9,605 bases of DNA from B1 sp034439755 (GTDB lineage Bacteria; Bacteroidota; Bacteroidia; UKL13-3). Shown piece after piece: positions 1-7,003 of the stretch. The stretch's first letter is position 1, and every line of letters starts with the position of its first letter. The DNA is taken from positions 1-9,605 of the forward strand of contig JAWXAZ010000035.1 of assembly GCA_034439755.1 (NCBI GenBank). The letters are read 5' to 3'. The position numbers and the translations under genes were made by a program. The notes beneath the pieces were generated by a model. The model ran no database searches. It saw nothing but the letters and a program-made list of their open reading frames with translations, and was not told the origin of the DNA.

Positions 1-255
1 GATAAGTTGGCGCAAATACCTGCAAATGTGGCCGTTTGTGCCCAATCGAACTTAATGCCACATTTGGCCAACCGCAACAAAATTTACCATTTCCCTTATG
101 TAAAAGATGCCAGCGTTCTGGTGGTGATGGAACCCAATTTTAACACTTATCCCTTAAATCCTCAATCGGGCATCGTATGGCTCGATTCAATTAGAACCTC
201 TGGGTTTTGGAAAGAAGATAGCAGTGCCGTTCCCCTGCGAGTTTTTACCCGCTAA
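1..255 (+). CDS. C-terminal end of a probable DUF2079-type membrane protein (5' truncated)
   Basis: The reading frame is open from the first base and ends in TAA at 253-255, so only the last 84 residues are present and the true start lies outside the window. The segment opens with a pattern of the form IPANVAVCAQSNLMPHLANR, followed by IYHFP. This resembles the conserved periplasmic segment near the end of DUF2079 predicted membrane proteins, where an 'IP..A.V.AQ..L.PHLA.R..IY.FP' block is usual; that assignment is from memory of the family. No membrane helix or catalytic motif is visible in this tail, so nothing can be said about the reaction. The stop codon lies one base from the stop of the opposing kinase-like gene, leaving no room for a separate terminator. 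TTG at 7-9 is not a credible start because the frame continues upstream. Confidence 0.6.
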   Translation, partial: DKLAQIPANVAVCAQSNLMPHLANRNKIYHFPYVKDASVLVVMEPNFNTYPLNPQSGIVWLDSIRTSGFWKEDSSAVPLRVFTR

Positions 256-256
256 T

Positions 257-1120
257 TTATTGAGAATTTTTGTTTTCGATGTGGTACTTTACAAGATCCT
301 CTAAGGGCGACTTTATCACTTTTCCCATGTGCATATCATAACTCAAAGCAACCTCTTCTAATATATCCTTAAATACAAATCCAACCGATCCTATGCAATT
401 AAATTTATAGTCCTTATAATCGGGATATTTGCTTGCCAAATTTTTAAAGAAATCACGGAAAGAATCGCGTACCTTATTTCTAATATAAGGATGCGTTACA
501 AATTCATCGGCAAATTTGCAAAAACTAGCCAAGTACCTGTTGGGGAATTGAGTGGTATAAAGGGTATGGAATATCTGCTCATTGTCCTCTATTTGAAAGC
601 GCTCCTTAAACCTTGCCTGCAAAGGTGGTTCCAACCTACCCCTCATAAAATCGCGCACAATCTTTTTACCAATATAGCTGCCACTTCCTTCATCTCCCAA
701 CAAATATCCCAATGAATCAATATTCATTGAAACATCGTTCCCATCATATAAACAGGAATTACATCCAGTACCAAGTATGGCAGCAAAACCTTTTTCTTTT
801 CCTAATAAAGCCCTAGCTGTGGCCAATAAATCATGACCAACAAAAATAGATGCCGCCTTAGGAAAGGCCTTCATCAAAGCTTTTCGTACAATATCTTTTT
901 TCTCTGGCGTGCTACATCCTGCGCCATAAAAATAAATTTCTGTTACCAAATCTCCATCCAAATTCTTTAAAAGGTTTTCCGTTAAAGAATAGTAAATGGC
1001 TTCTGTATCTATAAAATAGGGGTTGTATCCTATGGTATGGTAAATTTTTTGATTTTCACCCGATTTTTCAGTTAAACACCAATCTGTTTTGGTTGAACCA
1101 CTATCAGCTATTAAATACAT
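257..1120 (-). CDS. BadF/BadG/BcrA/BcrD-type ATPase, N-acetylglucosamine-kinase-like
   Basis: This 287-residue protein is a cytosolic ASKHA-fold ATPase. The N-terminal phosphate-1 loop DSGSTKTDW (residues 6-14) follows the short hydrophobic strand MYLIA. HD at 96-97 is placed where the catalytic aspartate lies in sugar kinases of this fold. GTGCNSCLYDG (117-127) is the phosphate-2 loop, GDEGSGSYIGKK lies mid-protein, and GSVGFVFKD near 244-252 fits the adenosine-binding segment. Length and motif order match bacterial BadF/BadG-family proteins often annotated as N-acetylglucosamine kinase. The substrate is inferred: amino-sugar phosphorylation for recycling is the likeliest role. The paired subunits and iron-sulfur cysteines of benzoyl-CoA reductase activators are not seen. 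ATG at 1118-1120 was chosen because it sits directly before the first strand. The gene is transcribed divergently from the aminotransferase. Confidence 0.85.
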   Translation of the reverse strand: MYLIADSGSTKTDWCLTEKSGENQKIYHTIGYNPYFIDTEAIYYSLTENLLKNLDGDLVTEIYFYGAGCSTPEKKDIVRKALMKAFPKAASIFVGHDLLATARALLGKEKGFAAILGTGCNSCLYDGNDVSMNIDSLGYLLGDEGSGSYIGKKIVRDFMRGRLEPPLQARFKERFQIEDNEQIFHTLYTTQFPNRYLASFCKFADEFVTHPYIRNKVRDSFRDFFKNLASKYPDYKDYKFNCIGSVGFVFKDILEEVALSYDMHMGKVIKSPLEDLVKYHIENKNSQ

Positions 1121-1188
1121 AATTGTTTATATTAATGTTATACGAGAATATAGAAATCTTTTTTCATTTACAATATCAATCGACTATT

Positions 1189-1196
1189 CAAATATA
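1189..1196 (-). promoter_or_regulatory. -7 promoter element for the kinase-like gene
   Basis: Read on the minus strand, this is TATATTTG, an exact match to the Bacteroidota -7 consensus TAnnTTTG. It lies about 70 bases upstream of the kinase-like start codon. No TTTG is found 19-21 bases further upstream, so the call rests on the -7 element alone. Confidence 0.45.
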
Positions 1197-1228
1197 AAAA
1201 ACACGCATTCAAATGCTTATGAATATGG

Positions 1229-1260
1229 TTTGTGAATGTGTGAGGCAATGCTTATCATTG
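1229..1260 (+). promoter_or_regulatory. Bacteroidota-type promoter for the aminotransferase
   Basis: TTTG at 1229-1232 is followed after exactly 20 bases by TATCATTG at 1253-1260, which matches TAnnTTTG at all but one of the defined positions. This spacing is what the phylum's housekeeping sigma factor prefers. The inferred transcript starts about 15-20 bases before the ATG at 1284, giving a short leader. It is divergent from the minus-strand promoter element at 1189-1196, so the two transcripts share a control region of roughly 160 bases. Confidence 0.5.
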
Positions 1261-1283
1261 GATTTTAAAAAGTAGAATAGGAT

Positions 1284-2438
1284 ATGAACTTCAGTGGTTC
1301 TGTGAAGAGTAAATTACCCCATGTTGGTACAACCATATTTTCGGTAATGACAGCCCATGCCAACGAGCATGTTGCCATAAATTTAGCTCAAGGCTTTCCA
1401 GATTTTAACTGCTCTCCAAAACTGGTGAGTTTGGTTAATCATTATATGGAAAAAGGGCTGAACCAATATGCCCCCATGCCAGGGGTAATGTTCTTGCGTG
1501 AAAAAATTGCCGCCAAAACAGAATCTTTGTATGGCGCAATTTATAACCCAGAAACAGAAGTCACCATTGTGCCCGGTGGTACACATGGAATATACGCAGC
1601 CATTAGCGCAGTAGTAGGCGAAGGCGACGAGGTAGTTGTTATAGAACCTTGCTACGATAGCTACGTGCCTGCCATTGAATTAAACGGTGGTAGAGCCGTT
1701 TATTATGAAATGAAATACCCAAATTATGCCATCGATTGGAATGAGGTTAAGAAATTAATCAATTTCAAAACACGCATGATTATGATCAATACCCCACATA
1801 ACCCTACAGGAACAATTCTTACCGAAAATGACATGCTGCAATTGCAGAAAATTCTCGATAATACCGATGTGGTGGTGCTAAGCGATGAGGTATATGAACA
1901 CATTATTTTCGACGGAAATGAACACCAAAGTGTGGCCCGCTTTCCCAAATTAGCAGAAAGAAGTATCATCATCTCTTCCTTTGGAAAAACATACCACACC
2001 ACCGGTTGGAAAATGGGCTATGTATTAGCCCCAGAAAATTTAAGTAAAGAGTTCAGAAAAGTTCATCAATTTATGGCCTTTAGCGCCAATACACCCATTC
2101 AACATGCATTGGCAGATTTTATAGATGATACAGATGCTTACCTTCAATTAAACAAATTTTATGAAAACAAAAGGGATTACTTTCAAAAGCTCATTAAGGG
2201 GTCAAACTTTAAGCTATTGCCGTGCAAAGGTTCATATTTTCAAATGCTCAACTATGCTAAAATTACGCAAGAACGCGACCTTGACTTTGCCGTGCGTTTA
2301 ACCAAAGAGTTTAAAATAGCTAGCATTCCTACTTCCGTTTTTTACCAAAAAAAGGTAGATAACAATGTGCTTCGATTCTGTTTCGCTAAAAGCAATGAAA
2401 CACTCGAAAAAGCTGCCGAAAAACTCATGAAGGTTTAA
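1284..2438 (+). CDS. PLP-dependent class I/II aminotransferase, methionine aminotransferase-like
   Basis: This 384-residue cytosolic fold-type I aminotransferase transfers an amino group from an amino acid to a 2-oxo acid using pyridoxal phosphate. Visible motifs are the N-terminal INLAQGFPDF strand (32-41), PGGTHGIYAA near 97-106 for cofactor phosphate contact, NTPHNPTG (169-176, N173), SDEVYE (200-205, D201 and Y204), SSFGKTYHTTGWKMGY (231-246) with K235 as the Schiff-base lysine, and R364 in NVLRFCF as the likely carboxylate-binding arginine. Length and motif spacing match the YbdL/kynurenine-aminotransferase-like group, which in Bacteroidota is usually named methionine aminotransferase. 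The catalytic set is complete. Substrate preference for methionine, aromatic amino acids or kynurenine cannot be settled from sequence. The start follows a purine-rich AGGAT segment and precedes the conserved N-terminus. The gene appears monocistronic. Confidence 0.88.
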   Translation: MNFSGSVKSKLPHVGTTIFSVMTAHANEHVAINLAQGFPDFNCSPKLVSLVNHYMEKGLNQYAPMPGVMFLREKIAAKTESLYGAIYNPETEVTIVPGGTHGIYAAISAVVGEGDEVVVIEPCYDSYVPAIELNGGRAVYYEMKYPNYAIDWNEVKKLINFKTRMIMINTPHNPTGTILTENDMLQLQKILDNTDVVVLSDEVYEHIIFDGNEHQSVARFPKLAERSIIISSFGKTYHTTGWKMGYVLAPENLSKEFRKVHQFMAFSANTPIQHALADFIDDTDAYLQLNKFYENKRDYFQKLIKGSNFKLLPCKGSYFQMLNYAKITQERDLDFAVRLTKEFKIASIPTSVFYQKKVDNNVLRFCFAKSNETLEKAAEKLMKV

Positions 2439-2501
2439 TATTATTGATTAATATCATACTCTTTATTGATATTGGTCAAGTGATTTTAACCTAAGCCCTT
2501 T

Positions 2502-2509
2502 TATATTTG
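2502..2509 (+). promoter_or_regulatory. -7 promoter element for the CBS-domain gene
   Basis: TATATTTG is an exact TAnnTTTG match ending 20 bases before the ATG at 2530. The nearest TTG upstream (2472-2474) is 27 bases away, longer than the preferred 19-21, so the -33 part is weak or absent. Confidence 0.5.
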
Positions 2510-2529
2510 TGCCGTAATTAATAGCAAAT

Positions 2530-2997
2530 ATGAAAACTGAATTTACCGTTGAGGCTTTTATGACGAGAGATATTATTGTGGCTGGCTTTCATAATAAATT
2601 TAGCGAGGTCCTCAAATTCTTTTCTATTCATGGCATTAGGCATTTACCTGTCGTTAATGAAAATGAAGAATTGGTTGGAATTGTTTCTCTCAAAGATTTA
2701 ATCAGAATAGTTTATACAGAAACACAACATAACGGATCCTTCTCCTTAGAGGAAGTGAACCTAAAATATCCTATGGGCGATTTAATGTCTAAAAATCCCC
2801 TCACAGTTTCACCAGATACAAAATTAACCATAGCGCTAAAAATGCTGCAAGAAGTGCCTTTTCAAGCTTTACCCGTTATTCAAGATAATAAGGTTGTGGG
2901 TATTATTACTACCCTAGATTTTGTTGAGATATTCTCCAAAGATTTAAATCCACCACACCCTTTTTTTACAATAGAAAATCCCGGTTTCGGAATTTAG
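2530..2997 (+). CDS. Two-CBS-domain protein
   Basis: This 155-residue soluble protein consists almost entirely of a CBS pair (Bateman module). CBS1 covers about residues 9-62, with HGIRHLPVVNENEELVGIVSLKDL. CBS2 covers about 84-137, with VPFQALPVIQDNKVVGIITTLDF. Both carry the G-I-[IV]-[ST]-x-x-D ribose/phosphate-contact pattern (50-56 and 124-130). Such modules bind adenosine nucleotides and usually act as energy-state sensors attached to or partnering an effector. Here no effector domain is present, so the partner is unknown. There is no signal peptide or membrane segment. A short proline-rich tail (PPHPFF) ends the protein. The gene has its own promoter-like motif and a strong terminator, so it appears to be a single-gene unit. 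The fold assignment is firm, the role is not. Confidence 0.87.
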   Translation: MKTEFTVEAFMTRDIIVAGFHNKFSEVLKFFSIHGIRHLPVVNENEELVGIVSLKDLIRIVYTETQHNGSFSLEEVNLKYPMGDLMSKNPLTVSPDTKLTIALKMLQEVPFQALPVIQDNKVVGIITTLDFVEIFSKDLNPPHPFFTIENPGFGI

Positions 2998-3015
2998 TTT
3001 CATAAGTTTTAGGTT

Positions 3016-3050
3016 AAAAAGCGGTGCAAATTTTTTGTGCCGCTTTTTTT
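3016..3050 (+). terminator. Rho-independent terminator after the CBS-domain gene
   Basis: AAAAAGCGG pairs with CCGCTTTTT, with a second CAAA/TTTG helix above a 2x2 internal loop. The 3' arm runs into seven T residues (3044-3050). It begins about 20 bases after the CBS stop codon and separates that gene from the tandem array. Confidence 0.85.
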
Positions 3051-3086
3051 ATTTTCATGATTTTTATACCCTATTTATAACAAGAG

Positions 3087-3529
3087 TGTAATTATACCAA
3101 TACGCAATATGTAGCACCAATTGTAATTATACCAATACGCATTATGTAGCACCAATTGTAGTTATACCGCTAAGCAATATGTAGCACCAATTTTAGCTAT
3201 ACCGATACGCATTATGTAGCACCAATTGTAATTATACCGCTAAGCATTATGTAGCACCAATTGTAGTTATACCGATACGCATTATGTAGCACCAATTGTA
3301 ATTATACCGCTAAGCATTATGTAGCACCAATTGTAATTATACCGCTAAGCAATATGTAGCACCAATTGTAGTTATACCAATACGCAATATGTAGCACCAA
3401 TTGTAATTATACCAATACGAATTATTTAGCACCAATTGTAATTATACCGCTAAGCATTATGTAGCACCAGTTGTAGTTATACCAATACGCATTATTTAGC
3501 ACCAATTGTAGCTATACCGATACGCAATA
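3087..3529. repeat. 35-bp tandem array, 12 full units plus a 23-base partial unit
   Basis: Twelve head-to-tail units of exactly 35 bases start at 3087, 3122, 3157, 3192, 3227, 3262, 3297, 3332, 3367, 3402, 3437 and 3472. A truncated thirteenth starts at 3507. There is no spacer and no indel. The core spanning each unit junction, TAGCACCAATTGTA, is nearly invariant (exceptions: the start of the unit at 3192 and the end of the unit at 3437), and TATACC is constant. Variation falls at unit positions 5-6, 13, 14, 17, 21 and 25. Units 3227-3261 and 3297-3331 are identical. Thirty-five is not a multiple of three and the region has no long reading frame, so it is not protein-coding. Together with its flanks it fills the gene-free stretch 2998-3693. 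Its function is unknown. Confidence 0.97.
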
Positions 3530-3552
3530 GGAAATATTCCAAAAATATTTGG
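3530..3552. other. Two overlapping dyads at the right edge of the array
   Basis: GGAAATATTCC (3530-3540) is a perfect dyad with 4-base arms. CCAAAAATATTTGG (3539-3552) is a perfect dyad with 5-base arms. They share the CC at 3539-3540 and begin where the last partial 35-bp unit breaks off. They could be a protein-binding site or simply AT-rich coincidence. Confidence 0.35.
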
Positions 3553-3577
3553 ACTAAACATCTTGTCTTTCGGCATT

Positions 3578-3624
3578 TACCACTACCATTACCACTACCA
3601 TTACCACTACCATTACCACTACCA
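3578..3624. repeat. 12-bp tandem repeat, four copies
   Basis: The 12-mer TACCACTACCAT is repeated at 3578, 3590, 3602 and 3614, the last copy losing its final base. It can also be read as alternating six-base units ACCACT and ACCATT. The tract lies about 70 bases upstream of the argS start and just before its promoter motif. It is not inside any long reading frame. Repeats of this kind change copy number by slippage, which could alter the upstream context of argS. Confidence 0.93.
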
Positions 3625-3668
3625 AAATCAAATTGTCCTTTGCACTAATTTAATCTAAGTAATGGTAT

Positions 3669-3676
3669 TATATTTG
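3669..3676 (+). promoter_or_regulatory. -7 promoter element for argS
   Basis: TATATTTG is an exact TAnnTTTG match 17 bases before the argS ATG. A TTTG at 3639-3642 is 26 bases upstream, longer than the optimal 19-21, so only the -7 element is convincing. The leader would be very short, consistent with the lack of a Shine-Dalgarno sequence. Confidence 0.5.
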
Positions 3677-3693
3677 ACCCTTTAAACACGATT

Positions 3694-5472
3694 ATGATTT
3701 ACCAGAGCATCAAGCAAAAAATTGCCGATTCCCTTAAAGAACTATACCAACATGCCATTCAACCCAATGATATAGCCATTGAAAAAACAACTACAGATTT
3801 TGAAGGCGATTTTACCTTCGTAACATTTCCGTTTTTAAAAGTAAGTCGCAAAAATCCAGAACAAACTGCAAACGAAATAGGTAACTACCTTAAAAATGTC
3901 TTTCCAGAAATGGAAAAATTTCAAGTAGTAAAGGGCTTTTTAAACATTACCATCAAGCCAGAATTCTGGATACAATTCCTTGGTTCAGCCAAACAAATAG
4001 AAAATTATGGCTTTGCCCAAGCAAATACCAAAGAACCTGTTTTGGTAGAATACTCTTCGCCAAACACCAATAAACCTTTGCATCTAGGACATATTCGCAA
4101 TAATTTATTGGGATTTTCTGTAGCCGAAATTCTGAAAGCAAACGGCCACAAGGTTTTTACCTGCAACTTAGTAAACGATAGGGGAATTCATATTTGCAAA
4201 AGTATGTATGCCTGGATCAAAAATGGTAATGGCGAAACCCCAGAAAGTACCAAACTCAAAGGCGATCACCTCGTAGGAAAATACTATGTTGCGTTCGATA
4301 AAATGTATAAAAGGGAAATTGAGCAACTCCGTTTAACTGGCATGTCAGAAGAAGATGCCGCCAAAAAAGCGCCAAGTATAATCGCCGCGCAAGACCTGCT
4401 CGTAAAATGGGAAGCCAATGATGCTGAGGTGGTGAATGTTTGGAAAACCATGAACACTTGGGTTTATGCCGGTTTTGAACATACCTATAAAAAAATGGGC
4501 GTTTCATTCGACCATTATTACTACGAGTCGAATACCTATTTACTTGGCAAAGAAATTGTTCAAGAAGGATTAGAAAAGGGCGTGTTTTTTAAGAAGCCTG
4601 ATGGCTCCGTTTGGATCGACCTAAGCGAAGACGGACTAGATCAAAAATTAGTTTTACGGGGCGATGGAACTTCGGTTTATATTACCCAAGACCTAGGCAC
4701 AGCCGAGCTAAAATACCAAGACTTTAATTGCAACCGTTCTATCTATGTGGTAGGAAATGAACAAGAATATCATTTTAAAGTATTGCAATTAATTGCCATG
4801 AAATTAGGCAAATCTTATGCGGCCGGCATATATCATTTAAGTTACGGAATGGTAGAGCTTCCACATGGTAAAATGAAGAGTCGCGAAGGTACCGTGGTAG
4901 ATGCAGATGAACTCATTGCCGAAATGGAACGTACCGCCGAAGAAACCACCAAAGCCCTCGGCAAAATGGAAGGCGAATCGGATGAAAATCTGCAAAAATT
5001 GTATCATACCATTGGCATGGGTGCGCTTAAATATTACCTGTTAAAAGTAGATCCCAAAAAGAAAATGATGTTTAACCCAGAAGAAAGTATCGATTTCCAT
5101 GGTAACACAGGGCCTTTCATTCAATATACTTACGCCAGAATTAATTCAATCCTGCGCAATGCAGCAGACTATTCAAATATCGGTCTGAACCAATCCGTTG
5201 CTTACAGCAATGTTGAAAAGGATCTCCTTATGAAACTTTATCATTACCCGCATGCCATTCAAGAGGCAGGGAAAGATTTAAGTCCCGGTGTTTTATGCAA
5301 CTATATTTATGAATTGGCAAAGACCTATAGCGCGTTTTATCACGATCATCCCATATTAAAGGAAACCGATTTGGATAAAAAGAATTTCCGCCTTGGCCTA
5401 TGTCAATTGACCGCTCAGGTGATTAAATCTTGTTTCGAACTTTTGGGAATAGATGTACCAGAAAAAATGTAA
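3694..5472 (+). CDS. argS: Arginyl-tRNA synthetase
   Basis: This 592-residue class I aminoacyl-tRNA synthetase attaches arginine to tRNA-Arg using ATP, an essential step of translation in the cytosol. The N-terminal Add-1 type domain covers about residues 1-90. The Rossmann catalytic core starts with VEYSSPNTNKPLHLGHIRNN (118-137), whose HLGH (130-133) is the HIGH signature. GKMKSREG (392-399) is the KMSK-equivalent loop. The stretch NTGPFIQYTYARINSILRNA introduces the C-terminal DALR anticodon-binding domain, which runs to the end at VPEKM. Length is normal for the family and no key motif is missing. The ATG at 3694 gives an N-terminus of the expected length and lies just after the promoter motif. 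A lipoprotein gene follows after 23 bases and probably shares the transcript. Confidence 0.97.
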   Translation: MIYQSIKQKIADSLKELYQHAIQPNDIAIEKTTTDFEGDFTFVTFPFLKVSRKNPEQTANEIGNYLKNVFPEMEKFQVVKGFLNITIKPEFWIQFLGSAKQIENYGFAQANTKEPVLVEYSSPNTNKPLHLGHIRNNLLGFSVAEILKANGHKVFTCNLVNDRGIHICKSMYAWIKNGNGETPESTKLKGDHLVGKYYVAFDKMYKREIEQLRLTGMSEEDAAKKAPSIIAAQDLLVKWEANDAEVVNVWKTMNTWVYAGFEHTYKKMGVSFDHYYYESNTYLLGKEIVQEGLEKGVFFKKPDGSVWIDLSEDGLDQKLVLRGDGTSVYITQDLGTAELKYQDFNCNRSIYVVGNEQEYHFKVLQLIAMKLGKSYAAGIYHLSYGMVELPHGKMKSREGTVVDADELIAEMERTAEETTKALGKMEGESDENLQKLYHTIGMGALKYYLLKVDPKKKMMFNPEESIDFHGNTGPFIQYTYARINSILRNAADYSNIGLNQSVAYSNVEKDLLMKLYHYPHAIQEAGKDLSPGVLCNYIYELAKTYSAFYHDHPILKETDLDKKNFRLGLCQLTAQVIKSCFELLGIDVPEKM

Positions 5473-5495
5473 TACAAATAAAGAATTTGCTTAGA

Positions 5496-6857
5496 ATGAA
5501 TAAATATTTTTGGCTATTTTGTGGGTTCCTGATCTTTATATCTTGCAGTCCGGTTAAAAAATACATGGAATTGGGCAATGCCCAATTTGTCAATGGTAAT
5601 GTAGATGGTGCCGCAAACTATTATTACAATGTGTTGCTGCTAAAACCAGATCACCCAGAAGCTAAGGATGCCTTGCAAAAGTCGGGCGGACAAGTGCTTA
5701 TGGGTAAATTTTCTGGCTTCAGCAAATATGTAGTTGCCAATGACGATGAGAACGCTGTAAAACAATACATCGCCTGCCAAAAATATTTTCAAAAATGTAA
5801 ATCTGTGGGGGTTGAATTGGCATGGCCAACCATGTACGATGAAATATATTTGGACATTAAAAATGAATACATAAGCAAGCAATATGATGCTGGTTTGGAA
5901 CACATGCGTAACAACAAATACGACCAAGCAGAGTTAGTTTTTAGCAATATATCAGAAATTGATTCTACCTATAAAGATGCAACCGTGTTAAGGCTTAAGA
6001 GCATATTAGAGCCCTTGTATCAGCATGGCAATAAGATGATGGAACTTGAAAACTACAAAGAGGCTTATCGCGATTTTCATAAGGTAATTAGTTTGGATCA
6101 AACCTATAAAAATGCATTGGCCTTAGAAAAGGAATCTTTAAGCAAAGCCAGTGTTGGTTTAGGAGTTTTGCCCATTCAAAATCAAACCAATGTGCAGGGC
6201 TTCGATGTAAGGCTATACCAACAAATAGTTGCGTCATTGGTTCAGACCAAAAACCCTTTCTTACGCGTGGTAGACAGAAGTTCAATGGAAAGCCTTTTAC
6301 GCGAGCAACAATTAGGCATGAGCGGAATTGTAGACCCCGAAAGTGCGGCAAAAGCAGGTAAATTAATTGGCTTAAAATACGTGTTAATGACCGCTATTAG
6401 CGATTTGGTTTATGAGGACAAAGGTTTGCAAAAGGACTCTATTTTGGCCTATGAAGCCGTTACCGAGAAAATGCCTTCTACCATACCCAATGGCCTGCCT
6501 CAAACCATTACTCGGTTTAAGAAAGTTAAATATTACGATGAAACCCAAAAACGCAAATTGTATTATAGGGTATTTTATCAATTGGTGTCTACTCAAACCT
6601 CGCAAGTTGTGGCAAGCGATGTTATTAGCGAAGAGGCTTCAGATGAGGTGCACAACTCAAAATATGCGGGTAACATTAATACCTTGTATAATGAATTGCC
6701 CGTAAATAAAAATATGCCTGCCGCTCCAAAGGAATTTAGAGAACAATTCAACAAAGTGAATCAAGAGGTGAAGTCGCGTGAGGAAATTACCCAAGTAGTT
6801 TGCAAAAAACTTACCCAAAAGATTATTGAAGATATCAATATCTATATGGAGAAATGA
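5496..6857 (+). CDS. Lipoprotein with TPR-like repeats and a CsgG/LpoB-like domain
   Basis: This 453-residue predicted lipoprotein has a hydrophobic N-terminal helix ending in FISC, a lipobox with C17 as the lipidated residue. It should therefore be exported and anchored by lipid. TPR-like helical pairs are visible near 23-58 (YMELGNAQFVNGN...), 127-160 (EHMRNNKYDQAELVF) and 173-208 (ENYKEAYRDFHKVISLD). From about 219 a CsgG/LpoB-like domain begins with GLGVLPIQNQTN, then VVDRSSMESLLREQQLGMSG (258-277), AAKAGKLIGLKYVLMTAISD (284-303). This ER/DRs-LL-EQ-SG-A-G-LIGAKYVL pattern is typical of that family. No curli genes are nearby, so a role in curli secretion is not supported; an envelope-assembly or peptidoglycan-synthase-activating role is possible. 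The frame is open back to 5430, but ATG at 5496 is chosen because it gives a proper signal peptide and avoids overlap with argS. Confidence 0.82.
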   Translation: MNKYFWLFCGFLIFISCSPVKKYMELGNAQFVNGNVDGAANYYYNVLLLKPDHPEAKDALQKSGGQVLMGKFSGFSKYVVANDDENAVKQYIACQKYFQKCKSVGVELAWPTMYDEIYLDIKNEYISKQYDAGLEHMRNNKYDQAELVFSNISEIDSTYKDATVLRLKSILEPLYQHGNKMMELENYKEAYRDFHKVISLDQTYKNALALEKESLSKASVGLGVLPIQNQTNVQGFDVRLYQQIVASLVQTKNPFLRVVDRSSMESLLREQQLGMSGIVDPESAAKAGKLIGLKYVLMTAISDLVYEDKGLQKDSILAYEAVTEKMPSTIPNGLPQTITRFKKVKYYDETQKRKLYYRVFYQLVSTQTSQVVASDVISEEASDEVHNSKYAGNINTLYNELPVNKNMPAAPKEFREQFNKVNQEVKSREEITQVVCKKLTQKIIEDINIYMEK

Positions 6858-6894
6858 CATTTTTTCAGGCGAATTTACTCGCTTAAGTCATTTT
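6852..6894 (+). terminator. Possible terminator overlapping the lipoprotein stop codon
   Basis: AAATGAC (6852-6858) pairs with GTCATTT (6887-6893), and an inner AGGCGA (6867-6872) pairs with TCGCTT (6879-6884) including one G-U pair. The outer 5' arm contains the TGA stop codon. The T tract after the 3' arm is short (TTTTGTCTTTT), so termination strength is uncertain. Confidence 0.45.
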
Positions 6895-6960
6895 GTCTTT
6901 TAATTGAACTTTTTTCAAGTGTTTTTTATAAAATATTGTCATAATGTCCTGTTATTCAGT

Positions 6961-6977
6961 TTGGAACATAACTTGAT
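6961..6977 (+). promoter_or_regulatory. Possible sigma-54-like -24/-12 site for the Hsp20 gene
   Basis: TTGGAAC-N5-TTGAT has the exact spacing of the sigma-54 consensus TTGGCAC-N5-TTGCA. The -24 GG (6963-6964) is present, but the -12 GC is GA (6975-6976). No clear TAnnTTTG housekeeping motif is seen between the lipoprotein stop and the Hsp20 start. The predicted transcript start near 6988 would leave a leader of about 30 bases containing the ribosome binding site. The -12 mismatch keeps this tentative. Confidence 0.3.
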
Positions 6978-7003
6978 GGAAAGAGTTATCCAATAAAAAA
7001 ACA

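Noticed and set aside
491..715. Plus-strand open frame inside the kinase-like gene
   Set aside because: It is antisense to a well-supported gene, has no recognisable domain and no promoter or ribosome site.
2445..2475. AATATC/GATATT dyad after the aminotransferase as a terminator
   Set aside because: The stem is short and AT-only in its core, has a 13-base loop and no T tract.
3087..3529. CRISPR array reading of the 35-bp repeats
   Set aside because: The units are contiguous with no variable spacers, and no cas gene is nearby.
3087..3529. TATAAT hexamers on the minus strand in seven array units, with TTGGTG 18 bases upstream where the preceding unit provides it, read as repeated promoters
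   Set aside because: Bacteroidota housekeeping promoters use TAnnTTTG/TTTG rather than the E. coli hexamers, and the pattern is a by-product of the repeat.
3578..3624. The 12-bp repeat as a coding tract for a Tyr-His or Gly-Ser/Asn repeat peptide
   Set aside because: No start codon and long reading frame contain it on either strand.
5430..5495. Upstream start at 5430 for the lipoprotein
   Set aside because: It would overlap argS and place a charged 22-residue stretch before the signal peptide. ATG 5496 gives a proper lipobox at C17.
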